A stretch of DNA of 64,000 nucleotides, taken from positions 1 to 64,000 of the forward strand of contig JAHDHH010000003.1 in NCBI GenBank assembly GCA_020631405.1. Reading direction: 5' to 3'. The notes below the pieces were generated by a model. That model was not told the origin of the DNA, did no database searches, and saw nothing but the letters and a program-made list of their open reading frames with translations. This document shows, in pieces, positions 26,086 through 34,696 of the stretch. A program made the position numbers and the translations under genes. The stretch's first letter is position 1. Each line of letters begins with the position of its first letter. Source of the stretch: Saprospiraceae bacterium (GTDB lineage Bacteria; Bacteroidota; Bacteroidia; Chitinophagales; Saprospiraceae).

Positions 26086-26634
26086 TTGGTAACAACACAA
26101 ATCATACAAGGATGTAAGCAAAGGGAGCAATCTGCCTTTGAGCAATGCTATAAGGCATGTGCTCCCTATGTTTACACTATTATCAAAAACTATGTTTCCA
26201 ATACTACATTACAGCAAGATATCATGCAAGAAGTATTCGTGAGTGCATTCAAGAGCATAGCATCATATGATGATAGCAAAGGCAAGTTCAAATCTTGGAT
26301 AAGTCAAATTACAGTCAATAAATGTATTGATGTACTGAGAAGTGAGAAAAAGCTCAACCTATTTGTACCGCTTGAGAACCATCATGAACTTCAGGACGAA
26401 GAGGAACATGTCCTCGACAAGTTAGACCCAGAAGCACTAAAAACTCTCCTCGTTGACATGCCAAGTGGTTATAAAACTGTATTTCTAATGAATATCATTG
26501 ACGGATATAGTCACAAAGAAATAAGCGAACAGTTGGACATTACCCCAGAAACATCAAGATCTCAATTATTTAGAGCGATAAAGTGGATTCAAAAACATCT
26601 TTTAATTGATACTAAACAATTAATCTATGGATAA
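26086..26634 (+). CDS. ECF-type RNA polymerase sigma factor
   Basis: 182 residues. Region 2 is clear: AFEQCYKACAPYVYTII, then LQQDIMQEVFVSAFKSIASYD, with the GKFKSWISQITVNKCIDVLR helix that contacts the -10 region. Region 4 (about 125-172) has LLVDMPSGYKTVFLMNIIDG and SHKEISEQLDITPETSRSQLF, a helix-turn-helix for the -35 element (given here in parts). Start is TTG at 26086, immediately after an in-frame TAA at 26083-26085. The stop overlaps the start of the next gene by eight bases, so the sigma factor and that membrane protein are translationally coupled, the usual sign of a sigma/anti-sigma pair. Confidence 0.88.
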   Translation: MVTTQIIQGCKQREQSAFEQCYKACAPYVYTIIKNYVSNTTLQQDIMQEVFVSAFKSIASYDDSKGKFKSWISQITVNKCIDVLRSEKKLNLFVPLENHHELQDEEEHVLDKLDPEALKTLLVDMPSGYKTVFLMNIIDGYSHKEISEQLDITPETSRSQLFRAIKWIQKHLLIDTKQLIYG

Positions 26635-28039
26635 GCATCAACATCTTAAACAGTCCTTCCGCAATGAGGAAGAGCTTCCAAAACACCTAAGCTGGGATGC
26701 TATGGGTCCGGGTATATTGTCGGAAGTCTTGGAAACCAAACCAAAGAGAAGATTCCTTTGGATACCCCTGATAGTTGGTGCACTACTTCTATTATTTGGT
26801 TCATACTTTTATCTCGGCTCTGATACTAAACTTCCAGAGAATTCTAGCACAGATAAATTACAAGAGTCTCAAGATAACTTTAAGTCAATTGACACTCATT
26901 CAACCGCTAGTATTTCTAAAGTGCATGAAGAGAGTATTCTACTAAAAACTGAAGAGGCTACAGCATCTTTATCTCTAGTAAAGGTTCAAGAAGTAAATAA
27001 TCTTAGGGTTGGCAACACAGGTGGTCAGCTACAGAACAAGGTTACCAAGGATAAGAGGCAATCAATTAGTAACTCACCAATAAGACAAGTAAACAATACT
27101 AATAAGAAGTCATCACTGAATTCTTCAACTGATAGCAATAACAGATTAGGAAAGAATACATTAGACACTAACAGTTCATCACCATTAGGACCAACTAAGC
27201 TTACAGGCAACGCAATTACACTTAAATATTTACAGCCAATTGTGGCTAATTTGAAGACACCTACCTATGACCTTGGTGTGAAGACGAAAGAAGAGATAAC
27301 AGAGCAACGCAAACCACTTACATCTACTCTTGGGGTTGAGGTATTTAGTTTGACTAATTACTGGTTTGAGCATAGATCAAAGTCTGTTCTAGACACACAT
27401 CGCAAATCAACAGAGCAAGCAATCCCAAGTATATCTGTAGGAGGACGAGTACACTACACTATCAATGACAATTGGAGACTATCGACAGGTATTTCATATC
27501 AAAGACTTGAAAGCAAATTTTACTTCTATGGAGAGCGACCTGCTACTCTTAATCCTACTGTGGATGTCATAACTACCAACCTATTCACTGGGGCAGTGTT
27601 ACAAACGCATAGTATAATCAGAAGTCAAGCGGCCTCCATTTCGAGAGAAGTCTTACACTACAATCAATATGAGAGCTTTGCTATTCCTTTAACTATAAGT
27701 AAGGTCTGGAATAATCAGCGTAGACTATCATTTACTAGTGGGTTGGGATTAGCATATGCCTTCTTTAGAAGTAACTCTGGGAAGACTTTGTATCATAGCC
27801 CTTTGGGTTATACTGATGACAATCTGGATGTCTCTACATTCGAACAAGAAAATATTTACCATGATAAGTCCATCTTCAGCATGGAAGCGAATGTAGCAAT
27901 GAGGTATCAATTGTCCACTCATATGAGTGTTGGCTTGGAAGTAGGTAGTAGTTATTCATTGACTAACTACAATGCTAGTTCTGAATCATTAAAACCTTTA
28001 GTGCTCCAATCTGGGGTAAACCTTGGTTATTGGTTTTAG
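26627..28039 (+). CDS. Anti-sigma-like inner-membrane protein with C-terminal beta-barrel-like domain
   Basis: 470 residues. A short cytoplasmic part (1-42) with LPKHLSWDAMGPGI is followed by one membrane helix (about 43-63), then a long S/T/N/K-rich linker (about 65-230). The C-terminal region (about 240-470) has alternating strands ending in aromatic residues, such as NWRLSTGISYQRLESKFYF and HMSVGLEVGSSYSL, and a final LGYWF that resembles outer membrane beta-barrels. Genes with this layout often follow ECF sigma factors in Bacteroidota. It overlaps the sigma gene by eight bases. An anti-sigma role, and a bridge from outer to inner membrane, is inference from this order. Confidence 0.7.
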   Translation: MDKHQHLKQSFRNEEELPKHLSWDAMGPGILSEVLETKPKRRFLWIPLIVGALLLLFGSYFYLGSDTKLPENSSTDKLQESQDNFKSIDTHSTASISKVHEESILLKTEEATASLSLVKVQEVNNLRVGNTGGQLQNKVTKDKRQSISNSPIRQVNNTNKKSSLNSSTDSNNRLGKNTLDTNSSSPLGPTKLTGNAITLKYLQPIVANLKTPTYDLGVKTKEEITEQRKPLTSTLGVEVFSLTNYWFEHRSKSVLDTHRKSTEQAIPSISVGGRVHYTINDNWRLSTGISYQRLESKFYFYGERPATLNPTVDVITTNLFTGAVLQTHSIIRSQAASISREVLHYNQYESFAIPLTISKVWNNQRRLSFTSGLGLAYAFFRSNSGKTLYHSPLGYTDDNLDVSTFEQENIYHDKSIFSMEANVAMRYQLSTHMSVGLEVGSSYSLTNYNASSESLKPLVLQSGVNLGYWF

Positions 28040-28095
28040 TTTTCAATAGCAAGGACATACCCTATAAATGCAAAGGATTTGAGATACTGATACAT

Positions 28096-28127
28096 TGACG
28101 TGCTGTTGACTTATATAAAGCACGTCA
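28096..28127. terminator. Hairpin between convergent genes
   Basis: TGACGTGCT (28096-28104) pairs perfectly with AGCACGTCA (28119-28127) around a 14-base A/T-rich loop, between the barrel-like gene and convergent lpdA. There is no strong T-run, so it may be a weak terminator. Confidence 0.4.
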
Positions 28128-28188
28128 CAATACTTGATTTCTAAAAGACATAGTAATCAAGTCAATCAACACTCCAAATACATCTTTT

Positions 28189-29592
28189 TTAGATATGCAA
28201 TGCCCTACCGTCAAGAGCAAGGGCTGCTTCTTTTACAGCCTCAGTATAGGTCGGATGTGGGTGGCAAATTCTTGCCATATCTTCAGCTGATGCTCTGAAC
28301 TCCATCAAGGCTACAGCTTCCATAATCATATCAGCTACCCTAGCGCCAACCATGTGTACGCCTAGTATTTCATCTGTAGTAGCGTCACTAATGACCTTAA
28401 CCATGCCATCGATATCCATACTTGCTCTAGCTCTTCCAAGTGCTTTGTAAGGAAACTTGCCTACTCTGATCGCAGTACCTGCAGCTTTGAGCTCTTCCTC
28501 TGTTTTTCCCACTGCTGCTACTTCTGGCCAAGTATATACAACTCCAGGAATCAAGTTATGATCAATGTGAGGTTTTTGCCCAGCAAGCATCTCTGCTACG
28601 AATACACCTTCTTCTTCTGCCTTATGAGCTAGCATCATTCCCTTGACTACATCCCCTATTGCATAGATATTAGGCGTAGTGGTTCTGAAATGATCATCAG
28701 TTTGTATTCTCCCTCTTTCGTCAAGTTTAACTCCAGTATTCTCAAGGCCAAGTCCCTCAGTGTATGGTATACGACCAATAGCTACTAAGCAATAATCCGC
28801 TTTGATATCAAATGATTCTTCAGAATCCCTCTTGTTGATATTGACGGTGACACTTTTGGCTGTAGCCTTAGTACCGACCACTGCATGCTTAAAGTAGAAC
28901 TTCATCCCAAGTTTCTTGAGAGATCTTGTCAACTCCTTACTACAGTCTTTGTCCATAGTTGGCAATATCCTATCTACGTACTCTACTACACTTACTTCTG
29001 TACCTAATCTAGCATATACCGAACCCAATTCTAAACCAATCACACCTCCACCTACAACAACCATACTCTTAGGTACAGTATCAATTTCAAGTGCCTCCGT
29101 GGAGCTAATAACTCGCTTGCCATCATAGTTAAATGATTCAGGCAAGTTGGGCTTTGACCCTGTCGCTATAATAAAGTGCTTAGCTTGTATTGTATCAGAC
29201 TCGCCATCATTTAACGCCACTTCTAGAGTATTGGCATCTTTGAAAGCTCCACTTCCATATATCGTGGTAATCTTATTCTTATTCATTAAGTACTCAACTC
29301 CAGAACAAGTCTGATCTACTACAGATTGCTTACGCTTAATCATCTGCTTCATGTCCACTTGCAATTTCTCAAGCTTAATCCCATGCTCACCAAATGCATG
29401 ACTTGCATTATGGTAATGTTCTGAAGAATCGAGCAGAGCTTTTGATGGGATACAACCTACATTGAGGCAAGTACCACCCAAGGTTTTTCTTTTTTCGACA
29501 ATGGCTGTATTCATACCTAATTGAGCACATCTTATCGCAGCCACGTAACCGCCAGGGCCAGCACCAATTATTACAACATCAAAATTTTGCAT
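28189..29592 (-). CDS. lpdA: Dihydrolipoyl dehydrogenase (E3)
   Basis: 467 residues, full length. The FAD-binding VVIIGAGPGGYVAAI opens the chain and the redox disulfide is GGTCLNVGCIPSK (C42, C47). The NAD-binding VVVGGGVIGLELGSVYARLG lies near 180, PNIYAIGDVVKG near 305, and the C-terminal dimerisation segment with CHPHPTYTEAVKEAAL supplies the catalytic His-Glu pair. It re-oxidises lipoyl groups of the pyruvate, 2-oxoglutarate or branched-chain dehydrogenase complexes or of the glycine cleavage system. No E1 or E2 gene is adjacent, so it probably serves several complexes. Confidence 0.95.
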   Translation of the reverse strand: MQNFDVVIIGAGPGGYVAAIRCAQLGMNTAIVEKRKTLGGTCLNVGCIPSKALLDSSEHYHNASHAFGEHGIKLEKLQVDMKQMIKRKQSVVDQTCSGVEYLMNKNKITTIYGSGAFKDANTLEVALNDGESDTIQAKHFIIATGSKPNLPESFNYDGKRVISSTEALEIDTVPKSMVVVGGGVIGLELGSVYARLGTEVSVVEYVDRILPTMDKDCSKELTRSLKKLGMKFYFKHAVVGTKATAKSVTVNINKRDSEESFDIKADYCLVAIGRIPYTEGLGLENTGVKLDERGRIQTDDHFRTTTPNIYAIGDVVKGMMLAHKAEEEGVFVAEMLAGQKPHIDHNLIPGVVYTWPEVAAVGKTEEELKAAGTAIRVGKFPYKALGRARASMDIDGMVKVISDATTDEILGVHMVGARVADMIMEAVALMEFRASAEDMARICHPHPTYTEAVKEAALALDGRALHI

Positions 29593-29615
29593 AGTATTAG
29601 TATAAAGTTGAAAAT

Positions 29616-29623
29616 CAAAGGTA
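29616..29623 (-). promoter_or_regulatory. Putative -7 element of lpdA
   Basis: On the minus strand this reads TACCTTTG, matching TAnnTTTG, 24 bases upstream of the lpdA ATG. No TTG is visible at the -33 spacing. Confidence 0.4.
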
Positions 29624-29799
29624 ATACATTGGCTTCTGAAATATTTTATTCGATATGATAAAGTACATTGAATATTTAGAAATCCTTAAATTTTATTTTA
29701 TGCAAGGCTAAGAATTTGCATTCTTACTGTCTGATGACAAAATAATCAATACAATTTCTACCAATTCTCTGGTAACATTGATCCAAGTATCAACATTCA

Positions 29800-30546
29800 C
29801 TAAGCTGCCACACGACTACCTCGCATTAAATAATCAATAGAAGCTACTATCAATCCTACAATACCAGCACTTACAGACACAACCATATGTTGGATCCAGT
29901 ATTTCTCCTCAGGTATTCCCATCCAAATACGAAGAGCATACACAAGTCCGAATATGGCCAGCGCTACTAGCCAAAACCTTGACTTTGAGATAGCTGGTGA
30001 CCTTGGATGATCAAAGCGAAGACCATGCCCTCTAAATATGAAACATAGCAATGCTAGTAGTCCAATTGTAGAAAGTACAGACTGGAGCCAACTGTAAAGA
30101 GGTATTCCACCAATCAGTTGATTCAAACCTGGGATACTTAAGCCAAAGATATACCCTGATTCATGGGTAAATACATCCCAAAATAGATGAGTACCTATAC
30201 CTAAGTATATCGAAGCAACAACTTTGAACCAATGGCGCTGTAGGTAATCAAGCCAATTCAATTGGTAACTACTTAGGTACTTTGCTTTGACATAGGCTGG
30301 AAGGTTGTCCAATAAGGGTCGCTTCACCAAACAGTGAAAAACTAATAAGCAACAGATACCAATAAATAACTCGTAACACAATACCCCTAAAAGACTATGT
30401 CCCCATGTGCCATACATCGTCATTCTGAGATAATATTCAGAATCCGGCAACATACTTCCTGCTATCAAACCACTTGCAGAAAGCCAATTTGACGCTACCT
30501 TTTTTAAGGGAATTGCAAATGCTATGTGAGAAAAGGTAAATGGCAT
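29800..30546 (-). CDS. DUF4184 integral membrane protein
   Basis: About 248 residues starting MPFTFSHIAFAIPLKK, the signature opening of the DUF4184 family. Continuing features are GLIAGSMLPDSEYYLR, GTWGHSLLGVL and IYLGIGTHLFWDVFTHESG, with conserved D and H residues in membrane helices as in phospholipase-C-like or metal-binding membrane hydrolases. The family has no proven function. I chose ATG 30546 because it gives the conserved start; the 12 extra codons upstream do not. It is divergent from the response regulator-glycosyltransferase gene. Confidence 0.8.
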   Translation of the reverse strand: MPFTFSHIAFAIPLKKVASNWLSASGLIAGSMLPDSEYYLRMTMYGTWGHSLLGVLCYELFIGICCLLVFHCLVKRPLLDNLPAYVKAKYLSSYQLNWLDYLQRHWFKVVASIYLGIGTHLFWDVFTHESGYIFGLSIPGLNQLIGGIPLYSWLQSVLSTIGLLALLCFIFRGHGLRFDHPRSPAISKSRFWLVALAIFGLVYALRIWMGIPEEKYWIQHMVVSVSAGIVGLIVASIDYLMRGSRVAA

Positions 30547-30638
30547 GGTGAATGTATTGTGCAAACTTAGCGAATATGGCATGATTATCGATATATTACA
30601 CTAAATTGCCATGTGTGATTTACCCTAAACTTTTACTT

Positions 30639-31778
30639 ATGAAAATCTTAGCAATCGATGATCAGCCGCTGATACTCAAGTCTATAGACCACAAACTAAA
30701 AAATGCTGGCTATACTATATTCAATGCTAAAGATGGGAAAGAAGCTATGGAAGTATTCGATAGAGAAGCTCCAGACTTACTTATCCTGGATCTAATGATG
30801 CCAGAATTTGATGGTTTTTATGTACTGAATGAAGTTAGAAAGTCCAGAAAGAGTGAGGTGCCTATCATAGTAATGTCTGGGGAAGAAGATGAGTACACAA
30901 TAGTCAGAGCATTCAATGAAGGAGCCAATGACTACGTCCAAAAGCCAGTTGGACTCAATGAATTGCTCATCAGAGTGAACAAAGTCCTCAATAGACCACT
31001 CAGCATGGGTACAGCTCAATCAAAAATGAGTGAAACACAACAGATCCAAAAGAACATTGTCGGTATAGTAATCCCATGCTACAATGAAGAGTCAAGACTG
31101 AGAGGGGATAGCTTTAGAAAGATAGTAGATAAGAAACTAGGATACCACCTTTGCTTCGTCAACGATGGTTCAAAAGACCGAACACTAGATGTGCTTAAGG
31201 AAATAGCCAAAGGAAAAGAAGATTATATCAGTGTCTATGATTGTGCCCAAAATGGCGGCAAGGCAGAAGCTGTAAGACAAGGGATATTACACCTTACCAA
31301 AGACCCTCAAATTGATTACTTTGGCTACCTTGACGCTGACCTCTCTACTAACTTTGCTGACTTCGAAGACTTAGTCAATACCATTACCAACTCTGAATAC
31401 AAAATAGTAGCTGGCTCAAGGATGGCAAGGATGGGTGCTAATATTGCCAAAGAAGGTGGCAGAGCAATCATTAGTAAGTCCATCAATCTATTGATAAGGA
31501 ACATACTGGGTATGTCATTCAATGATACGCAGTGTGGAGCAAAAGTCATGACTAGAGAGATAGCCGAGCATATGTTTAACGAGAAGTTTATGACCAGCTG
31601 GTTATTTGATGTTGAGATATTCTTAAGAATGAAGAAGTACTTTGGTCTTGACTCAGTAAAGCAATATATCTGCGAACAACCACTCAAGAGATGGGTACAC
31701 GAAGATGGGTCTCACCTATCAATGAAGGATTCTGTTAAGATAGTGATGCAGTTGTTTCAGATTAAGATGAAGTCTTAG
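30639..31778 (+). CDS. Response regulator receiver fused to GT2 glycosyltransferase
   Basis: 379 residues from ATG 30639 (MKILAIDD). Residues 1-118 are a full receiver domain: acidic pocket D7/D8, phosphoacceptor D51 (LLILDLMMP), S80 and K102 (DYVQKPVG), so it should accept phosphate. A linker of about 20 residues follows. From about 139 to the end is a GT2 domain of the dolichyl-phosphate sugar transferase type: GIVIPCYNEES, FVNDGSKDRT, DxD motif D232-D234 (YLDADLSTN), GSRM and CGAKVMTREIAEHMF. There are no membrane helices. Family knowledge suggests transfer of a sugar to a lipid carrier; control by phosphorylation is inference. No histidine kinase lies nearby. Confidence 0.85.
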   Translation: MKILAIDDQPLILKSIDHKLKNAGYTIFNAKDGKEAMEVFDREAPDLLILDLMMPEFDGFYVLNEVRKSRKSEVPIIVMSGEEDEYTIVRAFNEGANDYVQKPVGLNELLIRVNKVLNRPLSMGTAQSKMSETQQIQKNIVGIVIPCYNEESRLRGDSFRKIVDKKLGYHLCFVNDGSKDRTLDVLKEIAKGKEDYISVYDCAQNGGKAEAVRQGILHLTKDPQIDYFGYLDADLSTNFADFEDLVNTITNSEYKIVAGSRMARMGANIAKEGGRAIISKSINLLIRNILGMSFNDTQCGAKVMTREIAEHMFNEKFMTSWLFDVEIFLRMKKYFGLDSVKQYICEQPLKRWVHEDGSHLSMKDSVKIVMQLFQIKMKS

Positions 31779-31951
31779 ATCAACCTCCATGGCAATGATT
31801 TAGAGTTTACAATTAACCCTAGCTCTATCACCGAACCTGCCTTTTAAATTATCAAGCATGGACTGATTCGTCTTAGCTGAATTGGCTTTCTAATAATATT
31901 TACCAACTTTCCAACGGTTATGCTGTTTTACTTTTCTAAAGAAAATGGTTT

Positions 31952-32398
31952 ATGACGATAACGCTTAAGACACCGGTAAAAGGCAATTATAGAGCTGTGA
32001 TAAAAGCCTTTGACAGAAGTCTGTTCGAGGCACTAAAACCTCCAGTAGGCGAAATGGAAATCGTAACTTTTACAGGTTCCAGCAAGGGAGATAAAGTCCA
32101 TATTCGCTTTCTAAAACCATTCAAAGCTGAGTGGATAAGCGACATTATTGAAGACAATATCATTGAAGATACCGCATGGTTTATAGACGTAGGATCAACA
32201 CTACCTTGGCCACTAGCCTCATGGAAGCACTATCATGGTGTAGAAAAGATTGACGAAACGAACTCCATGGTCATAGACCAAATGACATTTACTGGAAAAA
32301 ACTTCTTACTTACATTACTACTCTACCCATCCATTCTTATTGGATTCTTACCTAGGAAGCCGATTTACAAAAGCTATTTCGAAAGACTAATCCAATAA
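31952..32398 (+). CDS. SRPBCC (START-like) family protein
   Basis: 148 residues. The alternating strands around TLKTPVKGNYRAVIKAFDRSLF, GDKVHIRFLKPFKAEWISDI and WKHYHGVEKI (each shown in part) and the closing hydrophobic helix NFLLTLLLYPSILIGFLP fit the ligand-binding SRPBCC/polyketide-cyclase-like group common in Bacteroidota. It probably binds a lipid or other hydrophobic ligand; no enzymatic activity can be claimed. It is monocistronic, 173 bases after the REC-GT2 gene and convergent with the metzincin gene. Confidence 0.65.
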   Translation: MTITLKTPVKGNYRAVIKAFDRSLFEALKPPVGEMEIVTFTGSSKGDKVHIRFLKPFKAEWISDIIEDNIIEDTAWFIDVGSTLPWPLASWKHYHGVEKIDETNSMVIDQMTFTGKNFLLTLLLYPSILIGFLPRKPIYKSYFERLIQ

Positions 32399-32582
32399 TG
32401 TAATAGAATTGATGTTTTATTCAAGTAGTTTAAATTACAACATATTACTTTTTAATGAGATGCCTTAATCCCTTATAATATCACTTAAAGGTGACGAGTA
32501 TTTGGTTGATTTATCTTCAATCCTTGATGTTGGAAAAAAGAATCGTCTACTTATTCAATAATTCTCAAGAACTCTAGTGAAT

Positions 32583-34652
32583 TTAATCTAGTATACACCC
32601 TTCAATAGCAAGAATTGTGGTTGACGATTCGCTAATGTGTGCTCCAGAATTTAGGTTAATACATTGTCCAGCTTTGAAACTTGAATAGACACCTGATACA
32701 GGGGCAGCAAGGTCAATAGTATTTTCCGCATGATGATTAACATTCTCCACTGGATTAGTAATAGTAAATGTTTCCTCACAATTTGTACAATTAAATTCTA
32801 ATCCATCAAATTCATAAATACCATCTCCCCATCTCTCTATAGCTATTGAAAAATTATCAATAGATTGAATAACTCCTGCTGTTCCATAACCATTGGCATT
32901 GTCATCTGCAAAGTTATCAATACGATCTATCCATAGGTGGATAATAGTTTCTGTGGGTTTAAGCTGGTACCTTGCTACGAATCTATGTTCTTGACCATTT
33001 ACAAGGCTATAAGGAATCTGAGTACCATTATCAACACCGACCTCATTACCCCATTTTTTACCTATAGCTACTGCTTGATTATTATTTGGTCTAAGCCAAA
33101 ACCCACCATCTGCTATGGCGATAGGCTTAACTACAAATGTCACCCAAAATGTCTGCCCATTAACAATTGGTGTTACAAGGTCAGCAAACATACTTTTTGT
33201 AGCATCTTCGTTCACTAATTCGAATCTTACCCTATTACCAGAAGTGGCTAATGCTGGATACATAATAGACCCACTTTCTATCGTTACAGAACCATTCATA
33301 TCTGACACCACCCACTGTGACATTCCACTTATTGACGATTGCGTCTCCAAATCAGAACCTGCAGGGTAATCAAAATCTTCTCTTACAGCTATCAGGCATT
33401 CTTCGTTATCACAAATACCATTTTGATTTGCATCGTTACTCCCATCAAGTGGACATATATCACAGGCATCTGGAATGAGGTCACCATCCAAATCCATAGT
33501 ATCGTCCCCAGTATCACAAACATCATGAGAATCACAAACCCCATCACCATCTGTATCTCCTGATATCATTACGCAATCACAGAATTCCACATCAACCCAT
33601 CTTTCATCTCCAGAACCCCCACTATTAAGAATACTTATTTCGATTCCCTCCCAAATTTGCGAATTTCCCACTTCCATTGCAGCATCCCAAAAGTCGATGA
33701 CTGGCAAATAATTAGAGCCAATGCCGTCTGGCAGATCTACAATACTATTAGGTCTAGTGTCAAGTAATCGAGTCACTGCTGATCCTGGACTCGGTATATA
33801 ATGCAACAAAGTCCCTGTGATCGCAATATTACTATTTTCCGAACTTGGTTCGTAACTAACCCACAAATTTGATCCTAATTGGATGGCATAGTTCCTGGTG
33901 ATGTCGTAGGAAGAAACTTTGGAGTATTTATAAATTCGATGTGTCACACAACTACTTACATCAGTATCTTGATACACTACCTGAGGAGCTGATATCCATC
34001 CGATTAAATACTTCATATATGCTGGCACATCAGCCATTAGGCTTGCATCACCTTCACTTCCCATAAAGTGATATGGATCATGTCCACCAGTCACCATACC
34101 AGGATACACTGCATCTCCCCCTTCTATAGTTTCAGCATGACCGACCCCAAATGCGTGAAATACTTCATGTATTAAACCTGGCTCAAACCACGTCAAATTA
34201 TTGTTAGCATACAGTGAACCAACCAACCCATTGCCTGACCCAAGGGCACCTGCTCCTCCAAAATCTATGGAAGACTGGTGTAGGTATACTATCACATTAT
34301 ATTCCATAAGATTATATCCATCATTCGCAGCTAGCTGATCAAAAGTATTTGCTAGGAAACCAATACTGTTATCACCACTTACAGTAAAATTATAGACGGG
34401 TGTTATATCAAAATCTCCTATCCAAGCCTGATTAAAAGAAGCACTTAATGTATAAGCATTTAGTTCTGTTTCGAATACGACCAAGTCATCATCAGTATTT
34501 TGCCATGTATGTGTTGCAGGGTCTACGCCTCTAATCACTAAGACATCCCTTGCCCCTAATACCAAATTAGGCTGTTGAGGCAATACTGCTTGACTGAAAG
34601 CAGAAGTATAAAGTCCTAAGATCAATACAAAATATAACAAGTGGTGAAACAT
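32583..34652 (-). CDS. Secreted metzincin-like metalloprotease with TSP3 repeats
   Basis: 689 residues. There is a signal peptide (about 1-20), then a protease domain with the extended zinc motif HEVFHAFGVGH (162-172) and a Met-turn in YHFMGSE (M197), the hallmarks of metzincins. Next are calcium-binding thrombospondin type 3 repeats (DTDGDGVCDSHDVC, DLDGDLIPDACDIC; about 355-410) and a jelly-roll-like segment. The C-terminal motif VYSSFKAGQCINLNSGAHI (about 650-689) is the repeat type I know as a 3-coathanger stack in Bacteroidota surface proteins. No type A T9SS domain is present, so another exit or a different sorting signal is likely. Its substrate is unknown. Confidence 0.8.
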   Translation of the reverse strand: MFHHLLYFVLILGLYTSAFSQAVLPQQPNLVLGARDVLVIRGVDPATHTWQNTDDDLVVFETELNAYTLSASFNQAWIGDFDITPVYNFTVSGDNSIGFLANTFDQLAANDGYNLMEYNVIVYLHQSSIDFGGAGALGSGNGLVGSLYANNNLTWFEPGLIHEVFHAFGVGHAETIEGGDAVYPGMVTGGHDPYHFMGSEGDASLMADVPAYMKYLIGWISAPQVVYQDTDVSSCVTHRIYKYSKVSSYDITRNYAIQLGSNLWVSYEPSSENSNIAITGTLLHYIPSPGSAVTRLLDTRPNSIVDLPDGIGSNYLPVIDFWDAAMEVGNSQIWEGIEISILNSGGSGDERWVDVEFCDCVMISGDTDGDGVCDSHDVCDTGDDTMDLDGDLIPDACDICPLDGSNDANQNGICDNEECLIAVREDFDYPAGSDLETQSSISGMSQWVVSDMNGSVTIESGSIMYPALATSGNRVRFELVNEDATKSMFADLVTPIVNGQTFWVTFVVKPIAIADGGFWLRPNNNQAVAIGKKWGNEVGVDNGTQIPYSLVNGQEHRFVARYQLKPTETIIHLWIDRIDNFADDNANGYGTAGVIQSIDNFSIAIERWGDGIYEFDGLEFNCTNCEETFTITNPVENVNHHAENTIDLAAPVSGVYSSFKAGQCINLNSGAHISESSTTILAIEGCILD

Positions 34653-34696
34653 AACTCTTTATTGTTTTGGAAACAAAAATAATGATAAATTTTTAG

